A DNA stretch of 64,000 nt from Malus domestica (Eukaryota > Streptophyta > Magnoliopsida > Rosales > Rosaceae). The notes below the pieces were generated by a model. It ran no database searches. It worked only from the letters and a program-made list of their open reading frames with translations, and was not told where the DNA came from. A program made the position numbers and the translations under genes. Shown here in pieces: positions 22,517 to 35,700 of the stretch. The stretch covers positions 31,487,501 through 31,551,500 of the forward strand of contig NC_091661.1 in NCBI RefSeq assembly GCF_042453785.1. The letters are read 5' to 3'. Numbering within the stretch: position 1 is the first letter of the stretch; each line of letters starts with the position of its first letter.

Positions 22517-23207
22517 AAATTAAAAAGTTATAATTACCGCTGTGATGACGCTCGATCTCAAACTCCACAACCATTCAAATTCAATGGAAATTGAAATTTA
22601 AGCTCCAAATGAGAAGTGACTTGCCCCAAAGGAGAGGAGCACTCCTCTTGCCCTTCCTCCACCACCACAACTTTGCCGTGCTCCTCCTGATCCTTCGTGC
22701 TTTCGGCAGTGGTGGTCGGTGCAGAAACCGAGAAGAGAGATGAAACGAAATAGAGAAATGGGGACGGAGAGAGACGATGGGGGAGAAATGGGGTAGGGGT
22801 TTAAAAGTCTTTTTATAAAAATTATAAACATGTTATTAATACTTCTGAGATATGAGTGGAAAAATAGGATAATGGGATGGGTTTATCAGCATTCAAAATT
22901 TATTCAAAATTCAAATTCTTATTGTTAAAAAAATTCAACAACAAAACAAAAACAATTTATACATAACTTTCGGTACCATATTTTATTCATAGGTACGAAA
23001 GTATCGGTACATAAGTTTCAATACGAATGTATCGATACATAAGTTTCGATACGAATGTATCAATACATAACTTTAGTTACCTTATTTTACTCATAGATAC
23101 ATAAATATTGGTTTATAAGTTTCAATACTAATGTATCAGTACATAACTTTCGGTACGAATGTATCAGTACAAATGTGTCGGTACAAATGTACTCGGTATG
23201 TAACTAT
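22517..23207. other. Right flank of CACTA 2, non-coding, with tandem repeats
   Basis: No gene is supported. From about 22965 to 23200 there are imperfect copies of a unit of about 28 bp with the phrases TCGGTACATAAGTTTC and ATACGAATGTATC; the unit is partly self-complementary (GGTAC, ATCGAT, GTATC). Confidence 0.7.
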
Positions 23208-23545
23208 GCAGCTTCTTGAGTGGCGTTCGATGTGGCAAGGTGCATAATAGCCTCAGCTACCTGCTCGGGCAAGGTTGGCGATAATGAGCTGTGACAATAC
23301 AAAAGTTCAAACAGCGGTACCTTCTCTAATCATTTGCAGGCCATTTTGTGGTAAGTTGGAGAGGTGAAGAAGAGCTTTGACTCCAACTTTCCCCTTTTCA
23401 ATATCACCTTCTGAAAGGAGTTCAAGAAGCTGTCCTAGTGCCCCGTCTTTTACAATGGACAGTTTGTTGTGGTCTGTCAATTCAATTTCCGACAAAGTTC
23501 TAGCCATAAGAATTTTGACTCTTCCGGTCCTGCATCAAATTTGGT
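23208..23545 (-). pseudogene. U-box/ARM-repeat remnant, upstream part
   Basis: The minus strand reads MARTLSEIELTDHNKLSIVK, then DGALGQLLELLSEGD and ALLHLSNLPQNGLQMIREG, matching PUB43/44-type ARM repeats. A frameshift follows, after which LFELLYCHSSLSPTLPEQVA and EAIMHLATSNATQEA continue. The next expected protein segment is found at 18178 and leftwards, so this and the 16985-18178 fragment are one gene split by about 5 kb of inserted DNA, with roughly 30 residues missing at the junction. Confidence 0.8.
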
Positions 23546-25005
23546 CTCCTCCTTGGTTTCATTGGATTAAGCTTACCACATGATGATATGGTTAAAAAAA
23601 AAAATCCTGGTCCTACTACTTGTGGAGGAGTTTCAGTAATTGTCATGATCGACTTCTTGGTGATTTATGTCTAGGTATTGATTATCACAATTCTTTTTTT
23701 CCGGAGTTATTTGTTGTTATTATTGGTAAATTATTTGCACATATATTTATAACAAAATGTGTTCAATATATGTAATCATCATGCATAATAACAGATCACT
23801 TATGTGTCTAGAAATAAAAGTGGCAAGAGCCCGTCTCTAAAAGAGATCAAAATATTTTATTTGGATGTAAAATATAAATGTATCCCTCATGAGGTTTGGC
23901 TTTCCCTGGATTCTTGTGCTCTACTTAGTACGTATAAGAATAATATTTGTATCTGAAAATGCCCCATAAACTTATACATTTTTTGGGTCAAATTGTAGAG
24001 ATCGTTCATAAAACAAAGTCTAAAGTGGACAAATTACAAACTACGAAGCCCTAGAAAGGACCGGTATACAAGAAGCCGCCACTTATATAAATAAAGCATG
24101 TATTATTAGGTCCTAGAATGGCTAAGATTATAATTTTAATTCGATACATATATATTAATCATGTATCAAAAAATCACCCAGTTTCATATGCTTATATTTC
24201 TAGGTCTCATAAAAGCTTAACTATATTCTAAAAAAGTTATTTAATCAAAGAAAATGATCGTTTGATAATCATTTCGTTTCTATTTTTTTTTTCAAAACTC
24301 ATTTAGAAACTGTTTTTGGTTTTTAAAAATTGAAAGATATTTTGATGAATTTTCAAAATATGGCTTGATACTGCTGGTAATTAAATATCATACATATACA
24401 TTTACCTAATTCTGCAAAATATTGCTGGTAATTAATTAAGCTTGATCAGTATTAGCACCTGTGTGTGTTTACTGCAAATTGACGTTAGAAAGAAACTAGT
24501 ATAATGCATATCCTACAACTCTTTACAATATGGTGAAATTAAACTGAGATAATCCGGAAAATTAAGCAGAGGTGTGTGTTTTTTGAAACCAATTAATGTA
24601 AAATTAAATGTGGTTATATTTAAAATAAAAACAATTATCATTAAGTAAAGCCAGTACTTTTGAAACCAATGGTATATGGAGCCAAATTCATTACCGTATG
24701 CCATACGCTGATATGCAGAACCTATTTATTTGAAATTAATGAAGGTAGAAGGCTGGCCGTACTGGAGTAGCTACTTGAAGTTGATGGAGATCTGTAACTT
24801 ATGGATGAAGGCTGTCGTATTTACACCACGAAGTGCTTTATGGAAGCCATTTTCTCTCATTTGAGAGATCTGCTCAATATCCACATTTCCAGAAAACCAG
24901 ACGTGTAAGTACGTAGATAACATATATAATTAGAGAATAAAAAAACTGAAACGAAAAGAAATATTGCTAAAGTACTGGAAAATTAGATAGATAGAGATAT
25001 ATGTG

Positions 25006-25073
<68 letters not shown>

Positions 25074-25752
25074 GAAGCCCTAGTCATCGAACCTCAGTGA
25101 TGGTGCGGCCCTTGCTTAATAAACTCAAACGACCACGCTAGGTAGGCAAATATATATATGCAAAGAAGCATACAAGAGTGATATTGGTTCGGCTCATCTC
25201 AAAGAGTACGTAGTACTAGTCTTTGTTGTGCATCATGACGATTTATGATCGAAGATAAGCTAATTATCAGAGATATGAGCCAAAACCAATATCACACCAT
25301 GTTTGCTTTTGCAGAAACAAGTATTAAGGCTCGTACTCGTACACGCTTAAGCTCTTTTGATATACTGAATTGGAGCTTCCACCTCTATTTATAACAGCAA
25401 GTAGGAGCTTAGCTTAGCTTGCCAGTCGTCTTGATTAGTTAGGTAATCTACAGATGGTTCCTGTAAGGGAGCACACAGTAGGATAAGGAAGGAACATTTT
25501 TCATAAACATATCTTTAGGAATCCCACTAACACTATAATCCCTTTCATCCCCTCTCTCATCAACTTTTTTAATTAATAAAACCCCATCAGCAGTAGCATA
25601 ACATAATGGAGGCACGTGATTAATCAAGATCACCAATATTGCATGCCAGGGCATCAATGTCGTTCGACTTGGACGTCATTGTGGTGGAGTAAGTATACGA
25701 AACACAGAGTCACAGACACGTGGCATTAATTATAATATTTCACTCAAATTAA
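23546..25752. other. Intergenic, no gene recognised
   Basis: AT-rich. Two minus-strand stretches have mild coding appearance: 25448-25657 (MMPWHAILVILINHVPPLCY start, 69 aa) and about 24776-24905 (GNVDIEQISQMRENGFHKAL before a stop). I recognise neither family and cannot show that they belong together. Confidence 0.4.
25001..25070. repeat. Compound microsatellite (GT)n(AG)n
   Basis: About ten GT units run directly into about 25 AG units, with one TG interruption. Confidence 0.95.
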
Positions 25753-26357
25753 TGTTGGTATATATGCCATGGGTCCAGCCCCGATTAAAGATGGTTTGAA
25801 ATCTCTATAAGTCTATAGAGAGCTAATGATGCATTGAAGAATACTACATTCAAAGGAATGTAATGGTTGGTTCATATAATCAAACATGGGAACTCTATGT
25901 GGTGCATGAATTATATATGGAGTTCCAAGACTACTGCATTGGATGGTGCATGAATGTTGATAATGGTGGAATTAATTCTTGGACTCACTAGGATGTTCCA
26001 TCCATGCATGTAAAAGAGGTGACATTCACCATTGTGGATCATCCAAAAGCAAGCATACCACCCCAAGAGAGAGAGTGAGAGAGTTCTAAGAGTTGTTCCA
26101 CTCCAAGGTTGAGAATGAGTGTTTCACCACAAATTGTGTAAGTAAGATTTAGAATGTTATACTTTATTGTATTCATCAAGCCTTATCTTTGGCTTGGTAA
26201 TATTGTTCTTACTGTACCCATTATTTTGATATAGTGGAAGATTGATTGATGCCTTGTGGACAAAAGTAGAAAATGTTGCAACATATAAATCCTTGGGGTC
26301 TATCTTTTTACCTTACTTTGTGTTTTTCTCTATCCTATAGTACCGTTGATGCTAACA
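25753..26357 (+). mobile_element. Probable solo LTR, Ty1/copia-like
   Basis: This 605-bp segment begins TGTTGGTATATATGCC and ends GATGCTAACA. It is flanked by ATTAA on the left and ATTAT on the right (4 of 5 matching). Its 3' part has the usual LTR make-up: a 'ttattgtattcatcaagcc' polyadenylation-like zone and a 'gccttgtggac' segment. No internal retrotransposon sequence adjoins it. Confidence 0.55.
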
Positions 26358-26837
26358 ATTATAACACATAAATTTATTTATTCGTTGATATATACTTTAA
26401 AAGTACGACATATTAATCATTTCCATCTACCCTTATTATAACAACTAAAATTATACACCGCCTGACTTGTATTTTTGTTATCCATAAAAATTCCTCAGTG
26501 CACACACCACTCTTTCTTAATTATATACGGGAATTACAAATCTAAGCCATGAAATCTAAAAGCTAAAAGAAGAGAGAAAATATATAGTTTTTTACTTCTT
26601 CAAGAAAGGGAACAACTTTGGAGATCTCTTGCCATTCCTTTTCTTTCGCTACTTTTGAATTCAAATCCCTTCATTTGGGTCAAAAAGAGGACTTACTAGT
26701 TAATTAAACATACATGATGATAGTCCTTGAAACATACGAGAGGAAAGTCTTCCAACAGAATAAAGCTGAGAGACAGTGAGCACTTTTGCCCTAACTAGCT
26801 AATTTAGTAGGGTTTGTTTTTCTTACAAAATTAAGAT

Positions 26838-27032
26838 GGAACCGGATCCCTTCTGGACGCAAAGGAACTGAGTCATCAAATGATCCAGACCATTGAAATT
26901 TGATACACCGGCTACAATTATTATAACTTTTAGAGGGGACCTCATATTTGTAATCGTTAGATCAAATTTCAATGGCTCAGATCATTTGATCCTTGAGCTC
27001 AGTTCCTTTAGGTCCGGAGGGGATCCGGTTCC
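26838..27032. mobile_element. MULE-type MITE with 9-bp target duplication
   Basis: The 195-bp inverted-repeat element starts GGAACCGGATCCC and ends GGGGATCCGGTTCC. Arms of about 70-90 bp are imperfectly complementary. It is flanked by a perfect 9-bp duplication, AATTAAGAT (26829-26837 and 27033-27041), typical of Mutator-like elements. Confidence 0.85.
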
Positions 27033-27041
27033 AATTAAGAT

Positions 27042-28468
27042 CATAGTTTAAGCAGCGCCGCCAAGTCACTATACAGTTCTAGATTTATTCATACGGTCCT
27101 AATATGTTTAAGATTACTTTGAAACAGTGGTCCTTAATTTTCATATCACATGTTTAATTGATAAACGAGATGGTTTTCGTACATTTTTTTTCTTTTTTTT
27201 TTAATTCAAAACTCTCTTTATTTTTTACATTGAGATTCAATAAAGCAAAGAAAAATTATGGGAAGAAATAGAAATAGGGATGTGCAAAAAGAAGAAAGTA
27301 TGTGCATATAAAACATTTTCTTTGATTAATTATTTATTTTATAATGCATGCTATGACATGTATTTAGATTTTATGCATGATATTCATGTAGCTGTTTGGT
27401 CATCTATTATATTATGCAAAATCTAGTCCCAAAAAAGTCATTACAATTATATAAAGATAAAAGGAGTGGTCATGATATTTTTTTCCACATAGAGTTCTCT
27501 AATATCTGTCATGGTAATTTTACAGTTAAGATCATTATATATAGCATGAGCTTGAACTGATATTAGGGTTGCAGTAGTGACACAGTAGAGGTTATGGTTT
27601 AGGGATAATGAACGGTCATCTTTGGAAAGGACTTTTGGAATATCAGAAATTGTGAGAAAAATTTCTCGTTTATCTAACTTTTGGAAATCCTACAAGCTGG
27701 AACTTTGTTTTGCCGTATGATATGATCCGATAATTGATATTCGAATGAGAGAATATATTATGTATTATAGACATAAAATATTCCACCAATTCATCCATTT
27801 GATTTGAAGCCAGTGCTGAAGAATATATATGCTAGTTGAGTTAACTACTTCATTGCGCGTATATGGCACTTCTTGTAAGAGAATAAAATCTTCCATTGCA
27901 TTGCATGCATGAACTAGTTCTTTTGGTTCAAGAAATTGATAGTAGATAATTGACTTGCAACAACACTATCCCAGCAGAATAATTTGCACCAAACCGCTGT
28001 AATCTGTGTAGCAATCCGAATATTATTCCTCCACCATCATTATCATCCATAATGCGTGTGTTTTCAAACCCTCAGGAAGAGGAGAATCTCTTGGGTGGTA
28101 ACTTTCATGCCACATTATTCGTACGTTAAAAAAACAAACGAAGTGTCTCTTGCATTCGAGTTTATGGTAATTATCGAGATGGGCCCATGTGGGATCCGGC
28201 TGCATGGGTCTATCTTGTGTTTGTCTTTGGCAAACTAGCGACGTGACATAAAAAATCTCGGGTAATGTTAAGAAGGTTAAATTTATAGATAAAATTTTGT
28301 AAACTAAATAACATGGAAGTTGATGATTGAATTATTACTTAAACGTTGATAAACGTACTCATTTCCTATTGGTGATACATCATTTGGTTTGCATATTTTG
28401 TCTACAAATTTGGTCTCCCAAGCATTACCCAAAAAATCTCTAACAAAAATCTAAGAATGGGTCCATTT
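27042..28468. other. Intergenic, nothing recognised
   Basis: AT-rich DNA without long frames, splice-site series or clear transposon ends. Confidence 0.5.
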
Positions 28469-28648
28469 TAGAAGTGGCAAATTAACTCATTGGGTTGCTA
28501 ATGTGTACCGTTAAGACCAGTTTAATTTGATATCACATTAATATCGATGTGAGATTTATAGTGGTGATAATGGTGTAAGATGAAATCAAACTAAATGGGT
28601 CTTAATGGGTACCCATTAACAACTCAATGGATTAATTTGCCACCTCTA
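28469..28648. mobile_element. hAT-like MITE
   Basis: The left end TAGAAGTGGCAAATTAAC and right end (inverted) TAGAGGTGGCAAATTAAT form arms of about 70 bp that also share GTTAATGGGTACC-like sequence. Flanking 8-mers GTCCATTT and GTCGATCC match at 5 of 8 positions, as expected for an old hAT-type duplication. Confidence 0.65.
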
Positions 28649-29779
28649 GTCGATCCCCATTTTATTATAGTTAAATGATATATTTTTTTACTTATAAGTA
28701 AGATATCTTAAATTTAATATCTCTATATTGCAAGTTCACTAAATTATGGATGGCTCATAGTATGACTGACAAATCCCAACCCTAACATCGTTGTGGATGC
28801 AAATTTCTTTCTCCTTGATCTTGAACAAAATTGCACATACAAAACAATTAACACATTTGGTTAAGGCCAAGAGCCTCACGCTCCCACAATGAATTGAGAG
28901 GGGGGCTTTGGCTGAAGAACCTCTGATGCCAAAGTTAAAATTTAGAGAGAAAAGTGTTTAGAGAGTTTTTGGAGTTTTGCAAGAGTGTGGACTTAGATTT
29001 TTAGAGAAAATATGGTAGTTTATATAGAGCATGGCCGGTCCCTTTTGGAGAAAAGGTGGCCGGCCCTTTGGGATGTTTTTGAGTGTATTTTGTGGTTAAT
29101 GGGTGATTTAATTGATAATTAATGAATTAATTAGGAATAAATCCATTAATTAGCCAATTAACTCAATTTATATGGAATGTTTTGAAGGTTATGGAAGTTA
29201 CCTTGTAGAAGGGATTTGATGAGATAAGTTTTGAATTATTACCTATTTTGGGCATTTTTGATTTGGTTGAAGGATGATTGCGCGCTACTCGTGCGTAGGA
29301 ATCCCGTTGTACCTCAAGGGTATTTTTGTCCTCTTTTGTCTAAAAAATCACGTGTCGCATTGTGATTATTTTTTACTACACAATCGTTTTATCAAGAAAA
29401 AAAAAGAAAAAGGATCGACTTCATGCCCCATCCTTTTGGGCTCTCATTCAAAACGCATCGCAATAACGGCCCGATGGGTCTATGCCCTTCCAGGATGCCC
29501 AACGGGTCCCCAAATCCAAGGCCAATGTTATTGGTCCAGCTTATATTCTTCGCTTTCAGCCTAATTTTTATTTCGGCCCAGGCCCGACATATTTGAGTCC
29601 GTAGCCGTTTCACAACCAAAAAATGAAAGAGAACAAATGGTGGTGCGTCTGTCCTCTCTCTCTCTCTCTCTCTCCCCTCTCCTCTGTAAAAAAAAAGAAA
29701 TTTGAGATGCGGGTGTGGTTTTTGAGGTCTAGTGTTTGAGATCTCGGAGGGTGGAAAAACGACGCCGAATCATTACCCC
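28649..29779. other. Upstream region of the MIP2 gene
   Basis: No gene is seen from 28649 to about 29600. The last part should contain the MIP2 promoter and 5' UTR, including a (CT)n tract at 29653-29685, a common feature of plant 5' leaders. Confidence 0.5.
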
Positions 29780-32700
29780 ATGGACGAAGCAACTCGCACG
29801 GTGTTTTACGAGACACGGCGTCACATTACGAGGCCCTACATTCCCAATTACCCTCCTCAACAGGTTCTTAATGTTCTTGAATTTCAACTTAATCAACCCC
29901 ATGTTTTGCTTAATCACTCAATTAATCAAAGTTGTTAACTTTCTTTCGTTTCCGATTAATTCACGGAGTTCAGGCAAACAACGGCAGCAGAGGGAGCTTT
30001 CGATCACTGCTTTCCCTTCCAGGTTCAGTTTTTTTTCCTCTCAATATTTTTTGATTTATTTTTTTATGAATTATGGTGTTTGAGAGCGTGATCATGTCGC
30101 CGGAAGCCGAATTGGTTGACTTTGTGTTGCCTGTTGATCCATGAAGGTGTGAGCCAGCTCAGGGATAAATGGAGCGAGTACAAACAGCCAAGAAAATTGA
30201 GAAAGCTGGCATCTTTGTTTATCTCTCCGAGAGGCGAGCGTGTGGCTGTTGCTTCCGGAAATCAGATAACGATTTTGCAGAAGGAGGACGAATACTCAAA
30301 GCCATGCGGCACTTTTACAAGTAAGTTAAGTTGTATTTCATTGGTTTTGTTGTCCTTGCATTTGTGGAAGCATCAGCTTATGTAATCTTGGTGCATCATA
30401 TTTTGAATGTTCTATACTAAAGTTACAGCCTTGAAGTTATCGCAGTCAGGCGGGCATTCTTGTTGTTTTTGAATGATATGTTTGGATTATAAACTTGTTT
30501 CCCTGCAAAGTTGAGGTCTTTACGAATAAACTTGATTACCTGCATTATATTTGGTTGCTATGCCCTTTTTCCAATGTATGGTCAGCTTATATATCTGAAA
30601 TATTAATACCCAGTTAGTCGCGGTAGGCAAAAATGGTATTTCTTTAACGAACACTTACATGTACGTTCATTGGAGTTTCGTTGTAGACCATGAGACCTCT
30701 AACCATAGTAATCCACCGTATACAGTGAGTCCAAAATTGGCGCCAAAGAGAATTAATTAAGGAACATGTCTTTTCAGAAAATCATGGCGAGGAATTTGTA
30801 GGATTACCATATTAATACTGGCCAATGAGATTTGAAGTTGGAATACTTTTGTGGATACGCATATTGTGTTGATTCCTTTTGGTTCGTCATTGTGACATAT
30901 GTGGGATATGTATGCTTTAGAAATTTGGATTTTCTTCATTGTATCCAAATTTGAATGTTACATTAGTTCTGTTTTTTGATTAAGATAGTTTCTAATGAAT
31001 CTAATATGTGCTCTATCCATCAGGTGGAAGCCTTACTTCATTTACAATAGGAACTTGGTCGGAAAGTCATGATGTTCTTGGAGTTGCTGATGACACCGAT
31101 ACACTATATTTTATCAAAGCAAACGGTGATGAAATAACAAGGATTGCAAGGAGGAATTTAAAAGTATCTTTACCAGTAATAAGCCTGATTGTGCAAGACG
31201 ATTCTGACGTACAGAAATCTTGTCTGTAAGTGATTTCTTTTTCTTGCCCATAGCCCGTGAAAAAATGACGCATACAAGAACATGTCTTGATTACCTGGTT
31301 TGAGGTTTATGTGTTGAAGTTAATGAAATATTTTCAGGTGTAGCTTTATTGTGGTCACCTTTGATGGTTCCCTTCAGCATATTGAGATCAGTCAGGATCC
31401 AACTTCTTCTATATATTCTGCATGCACCTCACATAATGGGTTAACTGCAAAGGGGCAGCTCTCTTGCAATGTTTTCTGCGTTGACTACCACCCAGAGCTT
31501 TCTTTGCTTGCTGGTGTCATACTAACCTCAGGTTGCAACTCTGTCATGATTACTACTTCTACTTTCCATTTAGCTTATACATGTTTATACATGAAGATAT
31601 TCATTTATACAGGCCCTTATGTGGTTAATATCATTTCTCGAATATGGCAAGTTTTACATTATTATCTTAAACAAATCTACCGCATTAGTTTTGCATGAAT
31701 CTGGATGATCAAGTAACTTCTGTTGATGGCCTTATTTTTAATGGGAGCTCTTATGTTTTTGGAAGAATGGAAGAACACTCTAGATGTTGTTGTTGGTTGA
31801 ATATTTGCATATCATGTTTTTTTTTTTTTTTTTTTTTTTGGTGCCAATTTTCAGAGTTGATTGCTAATTATTTCATATGCAAAAAAGATACTGACAGTTA
31901 TCAATTAGTTTATAGAAAACAATTGAAAATGATGTAATATATGAGCTATATGACTTATTAATTAAATATTCTTTTTCTTCCAGGATCTTGTTATCTTTCT
32001 CTCTGGCATAGAAGTAGGATCGTTGATTTGGAGCAGCTTGTTACCATTCAGTTTGAGGGTTTTTATTCGAAACCAAAAGGAATTCAGCTAGTATATCCAA
32101 AGGTGCTAATCTCTCCACAGGCCAAATTTGTTGGTACTTTAGATGTCACGGGATGTTTGCACGTATTTAAGCTGGATAAAGAATGCCCTTCACTTTCCAA
32201 TTTTATATGCAGAGAGAGATGCGAGTCAGAAGTGACCAATAATTTGTCAAGTGGAGAAGGGGAATATTTAAGTGACATTGTGGATTTTACTTGGTGGTCT
32301 GACCACATCCTTACTTTTGCTAAAAGGTGTGGCGTTGTTACCATGCTTGACATCCTTAGTGGCTTGAAAGTTCAGGAAAATGGAACTCTATATTCTAAGC
32401 CGGTTATAGACAGAATAAATCTGTTTCAAGGAAACCTGTTTCTTTTGGAGACTCTGTCATCTGAAGAGAGATCTGACTCAATGGAAACTAATGCTTCACA
32501 TAGTATGGAGCATATTGTAGTGGACAGCCTTGACCAAATTTACATTTCTTCGTTGAACTGGAGCCTTGTATCATTTTCTGAAAGATCCATCGGGGAGATG
32601 TATAATATTTTGATTAGAAATGAAAAGTATCAAGCTGCCTTGGATTTTGCTGCTTGTCATGGGTTGGATAAAGATGAAGTTGTAAAGTCCCAGTGGTTGC

Positions 32701-35700
32701 AGTCAAGTCAAGGAACAAAGGAAATAAGTACCTTTTTATCAAAAATTAAGGACAAAACTTTTGTACTCTCCGAATGTGTTGACAAAGTTGGACCTACTGA
32801 AGATGCTGTGAGGGCCTTACTTGTATATGGGCTGAACCTAACTAACCAGTATGGGTTTTCTGAATCAGAAAATGATGAATGTAGCCAAATTTGGAATTTC
32901 CGTACGGCTAGACTTCAGTTATTACAATTCAGAGACCGGTTGGAGACCTTTCTTGGGATAAACATGGGCAGGTATCATAATCTTACGAAGCTATATTTTC
33001 ATGTTAGCGAAGCATTAACCTACAGTTGAATGACATAGTTTTATGCAGGTTTTCTGTGCAGGAATATAGCAAATTTCGAGCTATGCCTATAAGTGAAGCG
33101 GCTGTTGCGCTTGCTGAAAGTGGGAAGATTGGGGCCTTAAATCTCCTGTTCAAGCGTCATCCTTATTCACTAGCTTCTTGCGTTTTGGAGATTTTAGCTG
33201 CTATCCCCGAAACAGTTCCTGTACAAACATATGGGCAACTTCTTCCAGGGATGTCTCCCACTACAAATGTTGCTGTGAGGGAAGAAGATTGGGTTGAATG
33301 CGAGAAAATGATAAGTTTTATACACAGATCACCCAAGGACTGTGAAATTGGTATGCAAATCCAGACCGAACCTCTACTGAAGCCGTGCTTAGGATCAGTT
33401 TGGCCATCAACTAGTGAACTTTCAATATGGTACAAGAAGAGAGCTAGAGATATTGATCGTTGTAGTGGACAGCTAGATAATTGCATTTGCTTGCTTGATT
33501 TTGCTAATCGAAAAGGTCTTTACGAGTTGCAGAGGTTCCATGAGGATGTCTCATACTTGCATCAACTTATTTATTCTGATGACAGTTGTCCAGAAATAAA
33601 TTCCAGCTTGAGTCTTGTCATGTGGGAACAGTTCTCTGACTATGAGAAGTTCAGATTGATGCTTAAAGGAGTTAAAAAGGAAAATATGATTGCAAGACTA
33701 CGTAATATGGCAGTTCCATTTGTGCAAGATAGATCACAGGATCAGGTGGCAGATGACCATCCCACAACAGAGCATAGCAAGGCTGAATCATTTCTGGTTA
33801 GATGGCTGAAGGAAACTGCTTCAGAGAACAAAGTGGACATCTGCTTGCAGATAATAGAGGAAGGGTGCAGCAATTTTCAGAGTAACAGCCTATTTGAGGA
33901 TGAGGTTGAAGCAATAGACTCTGCTCTGCAGTGCATTTATTTGTGCACATCTACTGATACGTGGAGTACAATGGCAGCCATATTATCAAAGCTTCCACAA
34001 ATGCAAGGTAATTGCTTCTTTGGTATTCTGGTTTGTGTGAGAGTCAGTGAGATATGTTTTTTGTTTTTGTTTATGAATGTTTACCTTTTATCTTTCTCAC
34101 TGAACAGGTAGTGAAATATATATTGATGGACTTGAGAGAAGATTGAAATTGGCAGAAGGCCATATTGAAGTTGGGAGGCTCCTTGCATTTTATCAGGTCT
34201 GTATTCTTTCATGAAAGGGAAGTGTTTCTCTTGGTATTAGGGTATTGATGTATTGCATTTAATCAATTTTCAGGTGCCAAAGCCCCTGAACTATTTCCTA
34301 GAGTCTCATGAAGATCGAAAAGGTGTAAAGCAAATTCTTCGTCTTATCCTTTCAAAATTTATACGTCGACAGCCTGGTCGATCAGATACTGATTGGGCAA
34401 GCATGTGGCATGATATGCAATGCATTAGGGAAAAGGCATTTCCTTTTCTGGACCTGGAGTATATGTTGATGGAATTTTGCCGAGGACTGCTGAAAGCGGG
34501 GAAGTTTTCTCTTGCGAGGAATTATCTAAAGGGTACAAGTTCAGTTGCTTTAGCATCAGAGAAGGCTGAAAATCTTGTCATACAATCTGCAAGGGAGTAT
34601 TTCTTTTCAGCTTCAAGTCTTTCTTCTCCTGAAGTAAGTATAAAGATGCTGATGTTTGCAGATGATTAATGATATTCAAGCACGCAATGATAGATTTAAA
34701 CATTTTGATATGGTAGCACATCAATACTTACTATTGTATTAATTAATCAGTGTACAACTATTTTCAGATCTGGAAGGCTAAGGAATGCCTCAATTTATTT
34801 CCAAGCAGTGGAAATGGCAGAATAGAGTCTGATATTATTGAGGCACTTACGGTTACACTTCCCAGCCTTGGAGTGACTCTCTTACCCATGCAATTCAGGC
34901 AAATAAAAGATCCAATGGAGATAATCAAAATGGCAATCACACGCCAAAGTGGTGCATTTTTACATGTTGATGAACTCATTGAGATTGCAAAACTTCTTGG
35001 ATTGAGCTCTCCAGATCACATATCTTCTGTTCAGGAAGCTATTGCCAGAGAAGCTGCGGTTGCTGGTGATCTCCAATTGGCCCTGGACCTATGTCTTGTT
35101 TTGGCTAAGAAAGGGCATGGTCACATTTGGGACTTATGTGCTGCAATAGCAAGGGGTCCTGCACTTGAAAACATGGATATGAATTCTCGAAAGCAGCTAC
35201 TGGGTTTTGCTTTGAGCAATTGCGATGAGGAATCCGTGAGTGCGTTGCTCCGTGCATGGAAGGATCTTGATTTGCAAGGTCAATGCGAGACATTAATGAT
35301 GTTGTCAGGGACAAAATGTCCAGATTTCTCAATTCAAGGCTCCTCGGTTATTACAGGTCCAGTCCATGACGATCAAGAAGTCTATCTTGATAACATAAAA
35401 ACTGTACTTTCTGCTGTTGCTAAAAACTTGCCTGTTAACGGAACGAACTGGGAATCTGTTTTGAGAGAAAATGGAAATTTTTTGACATTTTCTGCCCTGC
35501 AACTTCCATGGCTGCTTGAGCTAAGTAGGAATAGAGAACACAGTAAGAAGTCAAGTGGTAACTTTATTCCTGGAAAGCAATATGTCAGTGTAAGAACACA
35601 GGCTCTAGTGACCATTCTGTCCTGGTTGGCGAGAAATGGTTTTGCTCCTACTGACAATGTGGTTGCGTCTCTGGCAAAATCAATAATTGAACCACCTGTT

